Assembly (NCBI GenBank): GCA_021397845.1
Contig: CM038039.1
Span: 174,194,526 to 174,258,525, forward strand
Reading direction: 5' to 3'
Length of the DNA stretch: 64,000 bases
Origin: Areca catechu
Lineage: Eukaryota; Streptophyta; Magnoliopsida; Arecales; Arecaceae
The notes under the pieces were generated by a model, which saw nothing but the letters and a program-made list of their open reading frames with translations, ran no database searches and was not told the origin of the DNA. Numbering within the stretch: the first letter of the stretch is position 1; each line of letters starts with the position of its first letter. This document shows positions 46,141-57,778 of this stretch, one piece after another. The position numbers and the translations under genes were made by a program.

Positions 46141-46646
46141 CTTTCGAAAGTCCGACTCTGGTCGGTAAAGGCTCTAGGGCAGCCCACTTTCGAAAGTTCG
46201 ACTCCAGTCAGCAAAGGCTCTAGGGCAGCCCACTTCCGAAAGTCCGGCTCTGGTCGGCAAAGGCTATAGGGCAGCCCACTTCCAAAAGTCCGACTCCGAT
46301 CAGCAAAGGCTCTAGGGCAGCCCACTTCCAAAAGTCCGACTCCGGTCGGCAAAGGCTCTAGGGCATCCCACTTTCGAAAGTCCGGCTCCAGTCGGCAGAG
46401 GCTCTAGGGCAGCCCACTTCCGAAAGTCCGACTCCAGTCGGCAGAGGCTCTAGGGCAGCCCACTTCCGAAAGTCTGACTCTGGTCGGCAGAGGCTCTAGG
46501 GCAGCCCACTTCCGAAAGTTCAGCTCCGGTCGGCAAAGGCTCTAGGGCAGCCCACTTCCAAAAGTCCAGCTCCGGTCGACAGAGGCTCTAGGGCAGCCCA
46601 CTTCCAAAAGTATGGCTCCGGTCGGCAGAGGCTCTAAGGCAGCCCA
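46141..46646 (+). repeat. 46-bp tandem repeat array (11 copies)
   Basis: Units start at 46141, 46187, 46233, 46279 and on to 46601, exactly 46 bp apart. Each carries CTTCCGAAAGTCCGGCTC and GGTCGGCAAAGGCTCTAGGG with a few changes. It lies just after pol. The chance minus ORF across it is a product of the period. Confidence 0.92.
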
Positions 46647-46650
46647 GTCC

Positions 46651-47000
46651 GGAAAGCCGACGGACCAACACTTAGGTTGAAATTCCTAAGCTCGTTGCTC
46701 TGGCCTGTGCTACAATCCGACCATTGCCTCAACTACTTTTGGGTCTGGAAAGCCGACGGACCAACACTTAGGTTGAACTTCCTAAGCTCGTTGCTCCGGC
46801 TTGTGCTACAATCCGACTACTGTCTCAACTAATTCTTGGTCCGGAAAGCCGACGGACCAACACTTAGGTTGAACTTCCTAAGCTTGTTGCTCTGGCCTGA
46901 GCCACACTCTGACCGCTACTTCAATTGCTCTTGGTCTGGAAAGTAGACAGACCAGTACTTAAAGCAAAAATCCTAAGGGAATCTAGTTCGGCTTGAGCCA
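46651..47000 (+). repeat. 96-bp tandem repeat array (about 3.5 copies)
   Basis: Units starting GGAAAGCCGACGGACC at 46651, 46747 and 46843, with a weaker fourth at 46938. Each contains ACACTTAGGTTGAA and CCTAAGCTCGTTGCTC. Nothing else is seen up to the antisense gene at 47167. Confidence 0.88.
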
Positions 47001-47166
47001 CTATTCGATGCTCACCCTGGAGGTTCGACCGTCTGCTCAGATTAGCCGTGACTAGTCTACACTGAGTGAAATTTCAGAGAGAAGAAAATGAGACATTATG
47101 AAAAAAGATCTTCATTACTTCAGAAAAGTTTCTTTACAAAATTGAAGGTCGGACCTTTACAAACGA

Positions 47167-49338
47167 CTAGGTCTGACCCTCGGGAGGTACAATATCTACG
47201 GCCGCTCCGGCCCCCTCGGCGATAATAGCCGCTTCGGCCTCCTCGACCCCCTCGGCTGCTTCTGCTTCGGCTCCAACTAGGATGTCCGTTCTGACCACTT
47301 TTACATCGGCCCCCACTGGAGCATCGGTCCCTCGGGCAGTCGGATCCGCCGCCTCCAAACCCTCCTCTTCCACCGGCTTTGACGGTTGAAGGAATGATAG
47401 ATCAAGATCTGGGAAGGCTGCACTAACCTTTCCCAGACACTCATCATATTCGTAGTCGAAGCCGACAATCCCGGCTTCGTTCATCTCCTCGGTGAAGTCC
47501 TCGGAGGCTTTATAGGTTGCAACGGCCTTCTCACCAACTATCTTCAGTAATTCCTGGGCCATCTTCAACAGGCCCTTGTACCTCTCCGCCACTGCCTGAT
47601 GGCCTTGTGTGCGGACCTCACATTCAATCAAGCGCCCCTCCTCGACGGCCAGCCGATGGGTCAGGGCCTTGATCTTCTTCTTCTTATTTTATAAACTTCC
47701 CTCCCGGTCCACCTTTTGGGCCAGCAAGTCATCCAACTGCTTCTTCTGGGCCTCCGATTCGGCCCGCAAGGTGGACACCTCTGCCACTGTGGCCCTTAAG
47801 CCGAGCACCTCCTCTCTAGAGGCCATCAGCGCCTCCCAAGCTGTGTCCCTCGCCAGCTCTGCTGCTTCGGCCCTCTGGGTCAACTGCTCTTTCAAATAGA
47901 GCAGCTCGCCCAGGCCCTCATCCATCAGCAAGCTATCTCTGACAAGCTACCGACAGACATGCATAGTTAGAAAGTTGCCACCCGTAAATTCGAAGCAGAG
48001 AAATAAAAAGTGATACATACCCCCAAAAGATGGCAGAGGGAACTCTTAACGGCCTCGTTCACTAACCACCCATCATTATCGGGGGCGGCCCTCTGAAGTA
48101 GCTCCTTAGCCTCCTCAGCATCACGCCACTTTTGGTGATCCTCCTCATCATGAGCACCGCCGGCCCTCTCAGCAACGGCTGACGTCCCCTCCCCTGTAGG
48201 GGTTCCCCTGTCGGGGAGGTCGCCACAGTTAGCTTCAACGGTGGGGACGAAGGAGCCGCGTCCATCCCGGTCGGCATCGGAAGCCTATCCTCTGTCCGGG
48301 CGACCGGTTGCCCGACCGAAGAGGATCGCTCGGACACAATCACCCTTCGGCATTCAGTCAGAGGCATGTCATCCTCTGACTCGACCGACACCACTATGGT
48401 GGACGGTTCTACCGTCCATTATTTCTTCAACCTCTTGGGCACCAGTTCTGTCACCCGCTTCTTCAGCTCCTGTGGGGTCGGCTCCGCAATGCAAACAGCC
48501 CTCCACTGTGTAGATCGTACCGAAAGGATCGCTCGATCTGGCTTCATTTTGCCACCTGTCAACAAACAAAATTAAAGTAAGGTACGGTTGCAAAATCGAC
48601 AGGAGATAAAGTAGCCAGTCTCTCTCTCCCTCTACGGCTCTCATCCTACCTAACATCGGGTGCTGGCTGAGTCCAGCCTGATGAAGACTCCCCTCGTGGG
48701 GCATGAAGCCGACGAACTTCGGGTCCTCATCATCCAATTTATGGAAGTCAGCCTCGTCGGCCCTCGAGACCTTCCTCCCGTTCAAAGCATTAGGCCTCAG
48801 CTCCCTCCAAGCTACCTCAAAGCCCCACGACTCCAGGCTGTCTGCAAAGAAGTATGGGGACTTCCATCTGTGAATAGCAGACGGAAGCCCCCCTAGTATT
48901 CCGGTTAGGGCATGGACTGAACATCCACCACTCCTAACTTCGGAAGTCCTGCTTCAACAAGAAAAAGTTTGAAAATAGGGATACCCTCGGCTCGATGTCA
49001 GCCTCCCGACATAAAATCACGAAGCTGCAAAGAACCCAAATGCTATTCGGAGTCAACTGGGAAGGAATGATCCTATAGGTGTTGAAGACCTAGATAAAGA
49101 AGTTATGGATTGGGAAGTGAAGGCCGGCTTTCAGGTGGTCTTCGTACACGGGGAGAGCTCCTAAGTTTAAAGTCCCGTTCACTCTACCCTCGTGACAGGG
49201 GACGGTCAGGTGTAATATGGAAGGAATGTTATACACAAGTCTAAGATTTTCGACCCTCTCTTGGGTCATGGCCGAAGGGATATCAAAAGGACCGGGTTCC
49301 CTATGACCACGAGCCGAACTCCGACTCCTAGAAGCCAT
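47167..49338 (-). pseudogene. Antisense gene of the Tat element (PF04195-like)
   Basis: Start at 49338 (MASRSRSSARGHREPG). Domain core: LPVYEDHLKAGLHFPIHNFF then, after one stop, RIIPSQLTPNSIWVL and CREADIEPRVSLFSNFFLLK, the pattern of the 'putative gypsy type transposon' domain PF04195. A central part at 48785-48062 carries Ser/Pro-rich sequence. The C-terminal part (47931-47167) is a long Ala/Glu/Arg coiled coil (LYLKEQLTQRAEAAELARD, ATVAEVSTLRAESEAQKKQL) and an acidic end. Two likely introns: 48649-48556 (GTAGG ... GACAG) and about 48020-47939 (GTATG ... TCAG or GGTAG). Its own TATA box is near 49508. Function unknown; antisense ORFs at this place are known in Tat elements. Confidence 0.8.
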
Positions 49339-49503
49339 TCTAAAATGGGTTGCAGAAAGGGAGGAAGATGGGAGAAGGTGGAGACAGGACTAACCTGGTT
49401 CCCTGGTTCTCTAAGAGAGGCTAAAGCAATGCAAAGAGGGAGGAGGCTTCCTTCTCTTCAAGCACAAGCATGGTGAAAGGTTCCTTCTGGGCGCTGCTTC
49501 CTC

Positions 49504-49513
49504 CCTTTTATAG
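49504..49513 (-). promoter_or_regulatory. TATA box of the antisense gene
   Basis: Minus strand CTATAAAAGGGAGG about 170 nt before the ATG at 49338. The rest of 49339-49953 shows no coding; it includes the purine tract AAGGGCAAGGGGGA before the 3' LTR. Confidence 0.65.
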
Positions 49514-49953
49514 GCGTTCAGGGGCAGCTTCCCAATGCCTCCCCCCACGTGCCATGATCGATGGCTGGCACCTCAGTTCTCGAGTTGGATTGGAATCCGA
49601 GGGGCCGTGCTGGATCATATCCGATCGTGATCCGCGTGACGGTCGAAGAAACGGTGGATGGATCACTTCGGGAAGTGCACCAACCACTCTGATGAAGCCA
49701 CGTGCCCCACATCGCATCAAGAATCCGAATGGGCAGCTGCCATGCACCGTACCAGCAATAACTACTTCCCCTATCTTCACCAACCAGACACTGACACCTA
49801 TCCCGGAGCAAAAATCAGAGCGGAAGGCAGCCGGTCGCAGCACGCCGAATCGGATTCGCCATCATCTAAAAGATTGATGCATTTATTGCCATTTAATGCC
49901 CTCGCCCTTCGAGCCTACGGGCTCGCTCGAAGCACAAGGGCAAGGGGGACAAC

Positions 49954-50912
49954 TGTTGTACCCTGACGGCTCACCCTCAAGCGGAACTGGCCCATTCTTG
50001 TGGTCTGACCGGGCCACTCCTTTAGGGCTCCGACCATTACTCCTTCAGCGATCCGACCCACCGGAGCTGAGGTCCGAATGACCCTCTCCTGCTGGGGTCC
50101 AGCCCGTCGCTCTCCTTCAGCGGTCTGACCCACCGGAGCTAAGGTCTGAACGACCCTCTCCTACTGGGGTCTGGCCCGTCGCTCTCCTTCAGCGGTCCGA
50201 CCCACCGGAGCTAAGGTCCGAACAACCCTCTCCTGCTAGGGTCTAGCCCGTCGCTCTCCTTCAGCGATCTGACCCACCAGAGCTGGGGTCCGAGCGACCC
50301 TCTCTTGCTGGGGTCCGGCCCGTCGCTCTCCTTCAGCTGTCCGACCCATCGGAGCTGGGGTCCGAGCGACCCTCTCCTGCTGAGGTCCGACCTGCGACTC
50401 TCTTGCTAAGGTCCGACCTGTCGTTCTCCTTCAGAGGGTTGGCCTTTAGTCCGGCCGACTGGCATTCCCATGGATGACATCCGACAGACAAGCCTTAGCA
50501 CCCAGGGAATTCCAGAAGCACCTTTCTGTTACTGCGAGATCCTGCTATCCCAACAGCCTTGCTCCACTACTTCCATGATGCCACCGTATCTCCACACCAC
50601 GTGGCCACTCTCCAGATTCTCCTAGGGATAGATCGATCTTTCTCAACCTCTTCCCTAATGGATTTTGGACTGTTCCGCGCCTATATAAGGTACCCGGGGG
50701 ACCCTATTCGAAGGTAGGAGAACTCTTCCCTCTCCGTACGCTGTTCTTTCACTAGTTCCTCCATTATGTTGCCTTCAACCTCTTGCTAACTTAGGCATCA
50801 GAGGGTCCCCCACCGGAATACCACCGGCACCCTTGGGACTTTGTTGTAGGTTCACTTGGGAGAGGAGCGCTCCAGCATATCCAGCCCCTGTCCAAAAGTT
50901 GATGCCACAACA
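49954..50912 (+). repeat. 3' LTR of the Tat element
   Basis: 959 bp, TGTTGTACCC to CCACAACA, with the 72-bp array from about 50040 and TATATAAG at 50682-50689. Flanked by ACTTT. Confidence 0.92.
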
Positions 50913-51313
50913 ACTTTCATAAGATATTCTTAGTACGGATCAGTTCAGGGAACTCATACCCTAATGAGCACCCTTATCCTTGTATTAGTGTCTCTACACA
51001 AGTGGCTGTGAGACCAACCACCCTCTCCATCGAGCATACATAGGATAAGTTAGTCTTTCCGAAAGCATCGATCCCCGAATCGATGATCCAATGACTAAGA
51101 ACATTTTAGATTAGGGTTTATATGAACTTAGGACTCACCGTTATGATCTCCATCATAATCCTAATTCCATTGTCCTAACCTACGGGTTTCATTGTAATCT
51201 TTAAGTAAGACACGGTATTATGATGAAACAAAAATGCCTTTAATAATATAATAATGTCATACAAGAGTTGGAAGATTACAAAAATGCCCTTATAGAGATT
51301 GGCTTTTAGAACA
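50913..51313 (-). repeat. Proximal part of copia C 3' LTR
   Basis: Begins in sense TGTTCTAAAAGCC at 51313, directly after the purine-rich GTGCAAGTGGAAGATTG tract that ends the interior, a known form of polypurine tract in Angela/BARE-type copia elements. Continues in sense at 32639. Confidence 0.8.
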
Positions 51314-53401
51314 CTTTTCTTTCAATCTTCCACTTGCACTAAAGCCAATTGCCCTTGTGTTTTATATCCATATAATCTAAGTGGCGATCAAACTACTGCT
51401 TGGGTACTGCTTTAGTGAATGGGTCTGCTATATTATTCTTTGTATCAACCCGTTCGATGACAACATCTTGTCCTTGAACGAGGTGGAAGCATCTTAGGAT
51501 GTGCTTGGGCTTATTATGAGACCTTGTTTTTTTAACTTGCACAACAACTCCACCGATTATTTTATAGTAGGAACCATGCCCAATTTCATGATGAATCTCT
51601 TCATTCACATAGCTTCCCTTATGGTTTCACTTATGGCTATGTACTCTACCTACTCACTGCACCACCATAAAGGGTAAAGACATACCCTGATATGGATTTG
51701 CTATCATCTGGATCTGATTGAAAACTATAATTCGTATATCCTTCTAGTTTCAACTCTGATCCTCCATATATAAGAAAAATATCTTTAGTCCATCTCAGGT
51801 ACTTAAGAATATTTTCATAGCTTTTAAATGATCCTCCCGTGGATCATCCTAGAACCTGCTTACTATGCCCAAGGCATAAGCAACATCAGGTCTGGTACAT
51901 AACATGGCATACATAATTGATCCTATAGTCGAAGCATAAGGAATCATAGTCATCCTCTCTCTTTCTTCTGATGTCTTAGGAGACATCTTCTTAAAGAGAT
52001 GTATGCCTTGACTCATAGGTAAGTAACCCTTCTTACTTCTGTCCATGTTGAATCTCTTCAATACTAAGTCAATGTACCTAAATTGGGATAAGCCTAGCAT
52101 CCTCTTAGATCTATCTCTATAGATCTTTATACCTAGTATATAGGATGCCTCTCCCAAATCCTTCATGAAAAACTTTGATGATAGCCAAGTCTTGACTGAT
52201 TGTAATATTGGGATATCATTCCCAATGATTAGTATACCATCAACATACAAGACCAAGAAAATAAGTACACTCCTACTCATCTTCTTGTACACACATGGTT
52301 CATCCACATTCTTGATAAAATCCAACATTTTAATTATTTCATCAAAGTGGATGTTCCAACTCCTCGATGCTTGCTTTAGTCAATAAATGGACTTCTTTAG
52401 CTTGCATACTTAGTTTGGTCTCCCACTTGAGACAAAACCCTCTGGCTGTATCATATAGACTTCTTCCTCAAGATTCCATTAAGGAAAGTAGTCTTTACAC
52501 CCATCTGCCAAATTTCATAATCATAGTATGCTGCCATAACAAGCAATATCTGAATGGACTTGAGCATGGCTACCAGTGAAAAGGTTTCATCATAGTTAAT
52601 TCCATGTTTTTGTCTAAAACCTTTTGCTACCAGCCTGGCTTTATAGGTCTCTACTTGACCATCTGCTCCTATCTTCTTCTTGAAGAACCATTTACACCCT
52701 ATTGGGTTAATTCCTTAGATGGATCTACCAAGGTCCATACCTGATTGGATACATGGAGTCCATTTCAGACTTCATGGCATCTAGCCAATTGTCAGAGTCT
52801 TTACTCTCGATAGCTATCGGATAGGTCACAGGATCATCATCCTCAATCATACTTGCCTCATTATCATTCCCGATGATAAAACCATATCTGAGAGGTGCAC
52901 CCCGCACCCTCTCTGACCTTCAGAGAGGAGGTGTGTGTTGTGGCTGTTCTCGATCAATAAAAACCTATGGTTGAGAAATTTTATTTGAAGACTCTTCAGG
53001 TATTGGTTGTTGGTTTTGAACTTCACTTAGTTCAAGTGTTGTTCCACTACTTTCTTCTTGGATAAATTCTTTCTCCAAGAATGTAGCATATCTACTGACA
53101 AATTCCTTTTGTTCAGCAGTATGATAAAAGAGGTATCAAACACCCTCTTTAGGATAACTAACGAACCTACATTTGTCAGCCCTAACACTTAACTTATGTC
53201 CAAAATTATTCTTGACATATGCATAGCAACCCCAAATCTTTAAGTATTTAAGATTTGGTCTTTTGTCATTCCATAACTCATATGGAATGCTAGTCACTGA
53301 CTTTGATGGTATCCTGTTCAAAATATAGACAGCAGTTTCCAGGGCATATCCCTAGAAGGAAATAGGAAGATCTGTGAAGCTTATCATGGACCTCACCATG
53401 T
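51314..53401 (-). pseudogene. Copia C integrase end, reverse transcriptase and RNase H
   Basis: Integrase C-terminus at 53401-53136 (NRIPSKSVTSIPYELW, YLKIWGCYAYVKN). Reverse transcriptase is poorly kept in its first half. At 52328-51849 it reads LVLYVDGILIIGND, so the YVDD active site is YVDG, then MKDLGEASYILGIKIYRD and STIGSIMYAMLCTRPDVAYA. RNase H end at 51608-51393 (MNEEIHHEIG, IADPFTKAVPKQ). A short non-coding tail leads to the LTR at 51313. Several stops; the active-site change would abolish polymerisation. Confidence 0.87.
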
Positions 53402-53406
53402 CTAAC

Positions 53407-54956
53407 TGATGCAGGATGACTCTAAGATTGCTAAATATGCAAGAAAAATAGTAAACTATTTTTTAATAATTTTTTTAATATTAAATTTATAGGCTAAATT
53501 TTTAAAATTAAGTAAGAACTGGCAGGATGAATAGTAATGCAAAGAATAATCATAATCGCAGGCATGCTCAAGCAAAATAATAAAAGTCAGGACCCGAGAA
53601 TTGAGAAATTCCTGGCTTAGGATAGCTAATCTTCAACAAAACAAAAATCAAGAGAAGGGAAGGATGTTACCAAACAGGGATTGAAGAATCTGTAATTGAA
53701 GAGATCACTCACACTCTGATTGTAGCCTGAATGATGAAGGTTCCGTTCCCTTGAATTAGACGGTTGATCTAGGCAGTCTTGGAGACAAAGAAGGCCTCCT
53801 CTGGGAAGGGAAAACATCTCAGGGATTTTGCAAGCATCAGAGATCAATCAAAATAGCAAATAATAAAAGGAAAAGAAACTAGGATTTGGGTTGAAGCAGG
53901 ATTAGGGTTAGAAGCTGGCGGCTTGGAGAAGAAGGGGTTCCTTCACTTGGATGGTGACAAGGGCACTCTTCTCTTAGGCATGCTGATCTTCTAGGACATG
54001 GAAAATGCTAGGGTAGCAGGGGTTTGGCCAGGGTACAATGAGAGCACTCAAACAAAATCAGAGAACCAACACAAGAACAAAACACAAGGCAATTAACTCA
54101 AAATTTTAACAAAGTTTAATTCATATGAGAAAAAGATTATTACAAGAGGAAGAGGGGTGGGGTATTTATAGAGTTTCTATGCCCTCTCCTAAAGGAATTA
54201 CAAGTCTTCTCCTAGTTAGAATAAGTTTACACAATTTAAATGGGAGAAATATTATAAAATAAACCTAGAACTAGGAGTATACAAGTTGAATAGAATAAGA
54301 ACTTGATTTCCCCCTTTACTTAGACTCTTCTTCTTAGCTTGGACCAAGTCAACACTCCAAGGATGCCTAGGGTTGGCATGTGGGCTTCAAGGGGCAGCAA
54401 TGGGCTTGGGTGGCCTTGAATGGGCTTGGATGCATGGGCTTTGGGCCTCCTGGAAGTTGGGGCACCCTGGATGGAATATTCCTAGAATTAAATAGCATCT
54501 TGGTTCTTATGGACCTGGGCCTTGAATCTTCTTTGGGCTGGGGCTCAGGTACTTCCTTGGAATCATGGGCTCCCTGGTATTGGAATATTTTCTAGCATCT
54601 GAAAAACATCTGGAGGGCATCTGGGCATCTTACAGGAATCTTGGACCCTGGGATGGCATACAAGGTCTAATTGGCTAATATGAAGACCTCTGACTCTTGG
54701 ATGAGGCCTGGTGGAACTCCAAAATAGTGTATCCTCTTCTGTTATACCAAAATTAACTCTCACTGGACTCATGGCTGAAATACAAGACTCAATAAACTGG
54801 ACTGGGTTGAGACAAATCAACTAACCTCAACTTATTACAGGACTTAATCTTACTTGCTTAAAAAATTGTGACACATGACTAAGGTTCTAAAAAAAATCCT
54901 AATCAGTAAACCATATGGGATCCAGTGATCTATGTCTAATCCTGGTATTCCCACCA
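53407..54956 (-). repeat. 3' LTR of element IV
   Basis: Starts TGATGCAGGATGAC and ends TTCCCACCA. Minus-strand TATAAATACCCC near 54173-54180 is the likely promoter and matches element I. Confidence 0.9.
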
Positions 54957-55560
54957 ATTCTCTCTGGTAAGAGGAACTCGACCCCATCAAGTAAGGGTCA
55001 ATTTGGCTGCTCAAAGAGGGTCTAGGTTATGGCACTGCAGATCCACACCAGCATTCCACAAGTCCTCAGATTCTAGTCAACCTTTCCACCGGACCAAGTA
55101 CCATGACAGTCTCTATCCCAGGTACTGATGGCTTGATCGTCCAGGGTTCTCTCAATCTTTTCCTCACCAAAAGATCAAATTGTATGTAGTCGCTCTATGG
55201 TGGGTTCACTCACAAAGAAATGGAGTGGCTCAAGGGGCTCGCTGGGTATCATTGCTGGCTCCCTAGACTCTACAAGATCTGAGATGATGAAGGTAGAGCT
55301 AATACCTAAATCAAGTGATATCTCAAGCGCATAGGCATTGGATCCATTACTCTTCATTATTTTGGATGGGCTAGCATCGCGAGCATGAAATTCCTTCACA
55401 ATCACATAATTCTCTGCAAAAGTTTCTTTATCTCGCTTTTAGGAATTAGCCAAGTTTTTATTTAATTCATTACTTATGTTCAGCTTTTGACTAATTTCCA
55501 GAAATGCTGTGTAGAGGCTAGTGTAAGTGCAGACAGATAAATCAAATTTGTGGATTCAAA
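54957..55560 (-). pseudogene. Integrase C-terminus and chromodomain of element IV (broken)
   Basis: The open piece at 55405-55175 reads IVKEFHARDASPSKIMKSNG, NAYALEISLDLGISSTFIIS and DLVESREPAMIPSEP, aligned with element III. The chromodomain beyond it (to 54960) survives as short frames with 'SYLVRWKG' and 'LDPL'. The interior ends in CCAGAGAGAAT in sense next to the LTR. Confidence 0.78.
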
Positions 55561-57778
55561 GTCAGAGGTTATTTCATTACCTACACCTATTTTTTTTGGT
55601 TGTTCTTTAAGGATTTGATCCTGTGCTTCCTCTATGAACAATTCTTGTAAATTCTCAATTTCACCTATAATATTTGATCATGGATCAATTACTTCTTCAG
55701 TTATTATAGTGGGTTCAGGATCAATTCTCATTAATTCCTCAATGGGTTCAGAGGGTATTCCTCTAATTCTTTAGCCTTAATTAGATTAACTCCTGGTTTT
55801 GCTCTAAGGCTACTAGAATTTTTCTTGATTGAATTTCTGGGCTGAGTAGGGTAAAGCACAAATTTCTTCCCATGATGATGAAAGGTACAGATATTGGTTC
55901 AACCAGATAGGGCAGCATCATGATCATAAAGCCATGGTCGACCTAGAATGACACTACTAACCTTCATGGAAAAGACATCACACCAAATCTCTTCTTCATA
56001 TGATTGCAATTTAATTAAGATTTGGCACTTAGACTTGATTGGCATGGAGGTAGAATCTACCCATGATACTTTATAGGGGCTGGGATATGGAACTAGGGTC
56101 AAGCCTAGGGATTTAGCTATTTTAGTAGCAATGGCACTGACACAACTCCCACTATCTATTATAATCTTACATACTTTATGCCTAATTTTTATAAAAGTCT
56201 GTAGGATGCTAGTCCTACGCCAATCTTCCTCAGTTTGGGCTTGGGTCAAAATACATCTAACTACCCCTATTTGACCAAATTCCTCCTTATCTCCTTCATA
56301 TTCTTCTACCAAGTCTGGTTCAGCCTCATAAATTTCTTCTTCTACATCCTCATTATTGGGTTCAAGCTCTTGTTCCTCTATCTCCCCTATGTGTAATGAT
56401 CTGGTGGGACACTAGCTAGCATAGTGGCCTACCTTATTATACCTCAAACAAACATTGGGGCTGGGGCTTGGGGCTTTCTAAAATGCAGGTGCCTTATCCT
56501 TATCGATTCTAGCAGGTGCAGAATTACTTGAACTAGATGGACTTGGACTTGAGTTAGGTCAAGATGGGTTAGGGCTGGGACAGTTTGGGTTGGGATTGAA
56601 TCAGATTGGGTTAGGGTTGGGTCAGATTGGGTTAGGGTTTGGCTTAACTAGGTTGGGGTTAAATCGAACTGGGTTGGGATTGGGACTTGGTCTACCCTGG
56701 TATACCTGGTTTGGGTTTGATCTTGGAAATTGGGTATTATTCCTAATAGGTTCAGATTTCTGATATATAGGTCCTCTTTGGAATTGTTCATAATGTTTAG
56801 CTATTTGATAGGCTTGTTCCAAATCATTAACCTCTCTCATGTATAGTTCCCTTTTGATGTCTTCACATAATCCAATTCTAAACCTGGACAGGGTTTGTTC
56901 TAAAGACTCGGTTACACTACACCTAACAGCAAACTCATCAAATTCAACAATATAATCTGACACTGATCTATTCCCTTGACGAATTTTGTTCCGTTGATCT
57001 AAGAGTTGTTGATTGTAGGATTCTGGTAGGTATTTCTCCTGGAGTTGCAATTTCATCTCTTGCCAAGTAGTTATAGGTGGAAGGGCTCATTGTCTCCTAG
57101 TATGCTCAAGATTAGCCCAATGTATTCTAGCTTGATGAATCAACCTCATCTTGGCAAATTTATATTTCATCCCTTCACTCATTTCATACCATTCAAAATA
57201 ATAATCCATATCTCCTACCCAATCTACATAGACCTTTGGTTCAAGACTTCCATCAAAGGTAGGTGCTTCTACCCTAATATTTCTCATGGCCCTTTCATCT
57301 TGATCATGAACTTCATGTTGGGGCCTTCTATGGTTGGGTTCCTGGATAGGGTAAGGGTTGTGGACTCTCCTATGGTTGGGCTCTTGGTATGGTTCCTAAT
57401 GTTGACTTCCCTATGATTAGGCTCTACAAATGGTTCTTGAGTCTGGGTTCTCCTAGGATTAGGTTCCATAAATTGGTCTTGATTTAAAGGTCCCCTAGGG
57501 TTCTGAGAGGTGGAATAGGATGGGTCAGGATTAGGTTCAGCATTAAAGTCTTGGGTTTTCTCTATAGTACCTAATCGTTCTTCTACTTGGTCTAATCTAG
57601 TGGTTAATTGGTCGATCCTAGTGATTGTTTGGTTGTTTGTTTGGGTCATCTGGTTGATCTGAGTGGTCAATTAGGCAAGCTGGGTTTGGGTTTGGTTCAT
57701 CTGGGTATTGGTTTAGTCAAGCTTTTGGTTTAATTGTTCATTCATGGTTCTTATAAGAGCTTCAAGACTGGACTCCAT
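55561..57778 (-). pseudogene. gag, knuckle, retropepsin and linker of element IV (broken)
   Basis: Start at 57778 (MESSLEALIRTMNEQ). A Gln/Thr-rich coiled-coil-like N-terminus (TRIDQLTTRLDQVEERLGTI) is followed by capsid at 57287-57087 (DWVGDMDYYFEWYEMSEG) and 57056-56622 (MKLQLQEKYLPESYNQ, NRSVSDYIVEFDEFAVRC). Asn-Pro repeats (PNPNPVRFNPN) come next. The knuckle near 56440 reads CLRYNKVGHYAS-C, with Tyr in place of the second Cys and a stop. The acidic link (NEDVEEEIYEAEPD) leads to a retropepsin at 56312-55899 with IIIDSGSCVSAI (DSG active site), SMPIKSKCQILIKL and VILGRPWLYDHDA (flap and ILGRPW). The remainder to 55561 is acidic, then decays. Confidence 0.87.

Larger units (their letters stand above)
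32640..50912 (+). mobile_element. Tat-type Ty3/gypsy element with antisense gene
   Basis: LTRs at 32640-33614 and 49954-50912, TGTTGTACCC to CACAACA, with flanks ACTTA and ACTTT. Own length about 11.2 kb without element III. Order: primer-binding site, gag, protease, reverse transcriptase, RNase H, plant-type second RNase H, integrase, a repeat-rich spacer, an antisense gene, a purine tract and the 3' LTR. The extra RNase H and the antisense ORF between pol and the 3' LTR are features known in the Tat lineage. Coding frames carry few stops, so it is not ancient. It inserted in the copia C LTR. Confidence 0.92.

Noticed and set aside
46131..46352. Minus-strand 73-codon ORF
   Set aside because: Product of the 46-bp tandem period, repeating the same residues.
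56560..56650. TTAGGGTTTGGGT-like words resembling telomere repeats
   Set aside because: They encode the Asn-Pro repeat of element IV gag on the minus strand, and the spacing is irregular.
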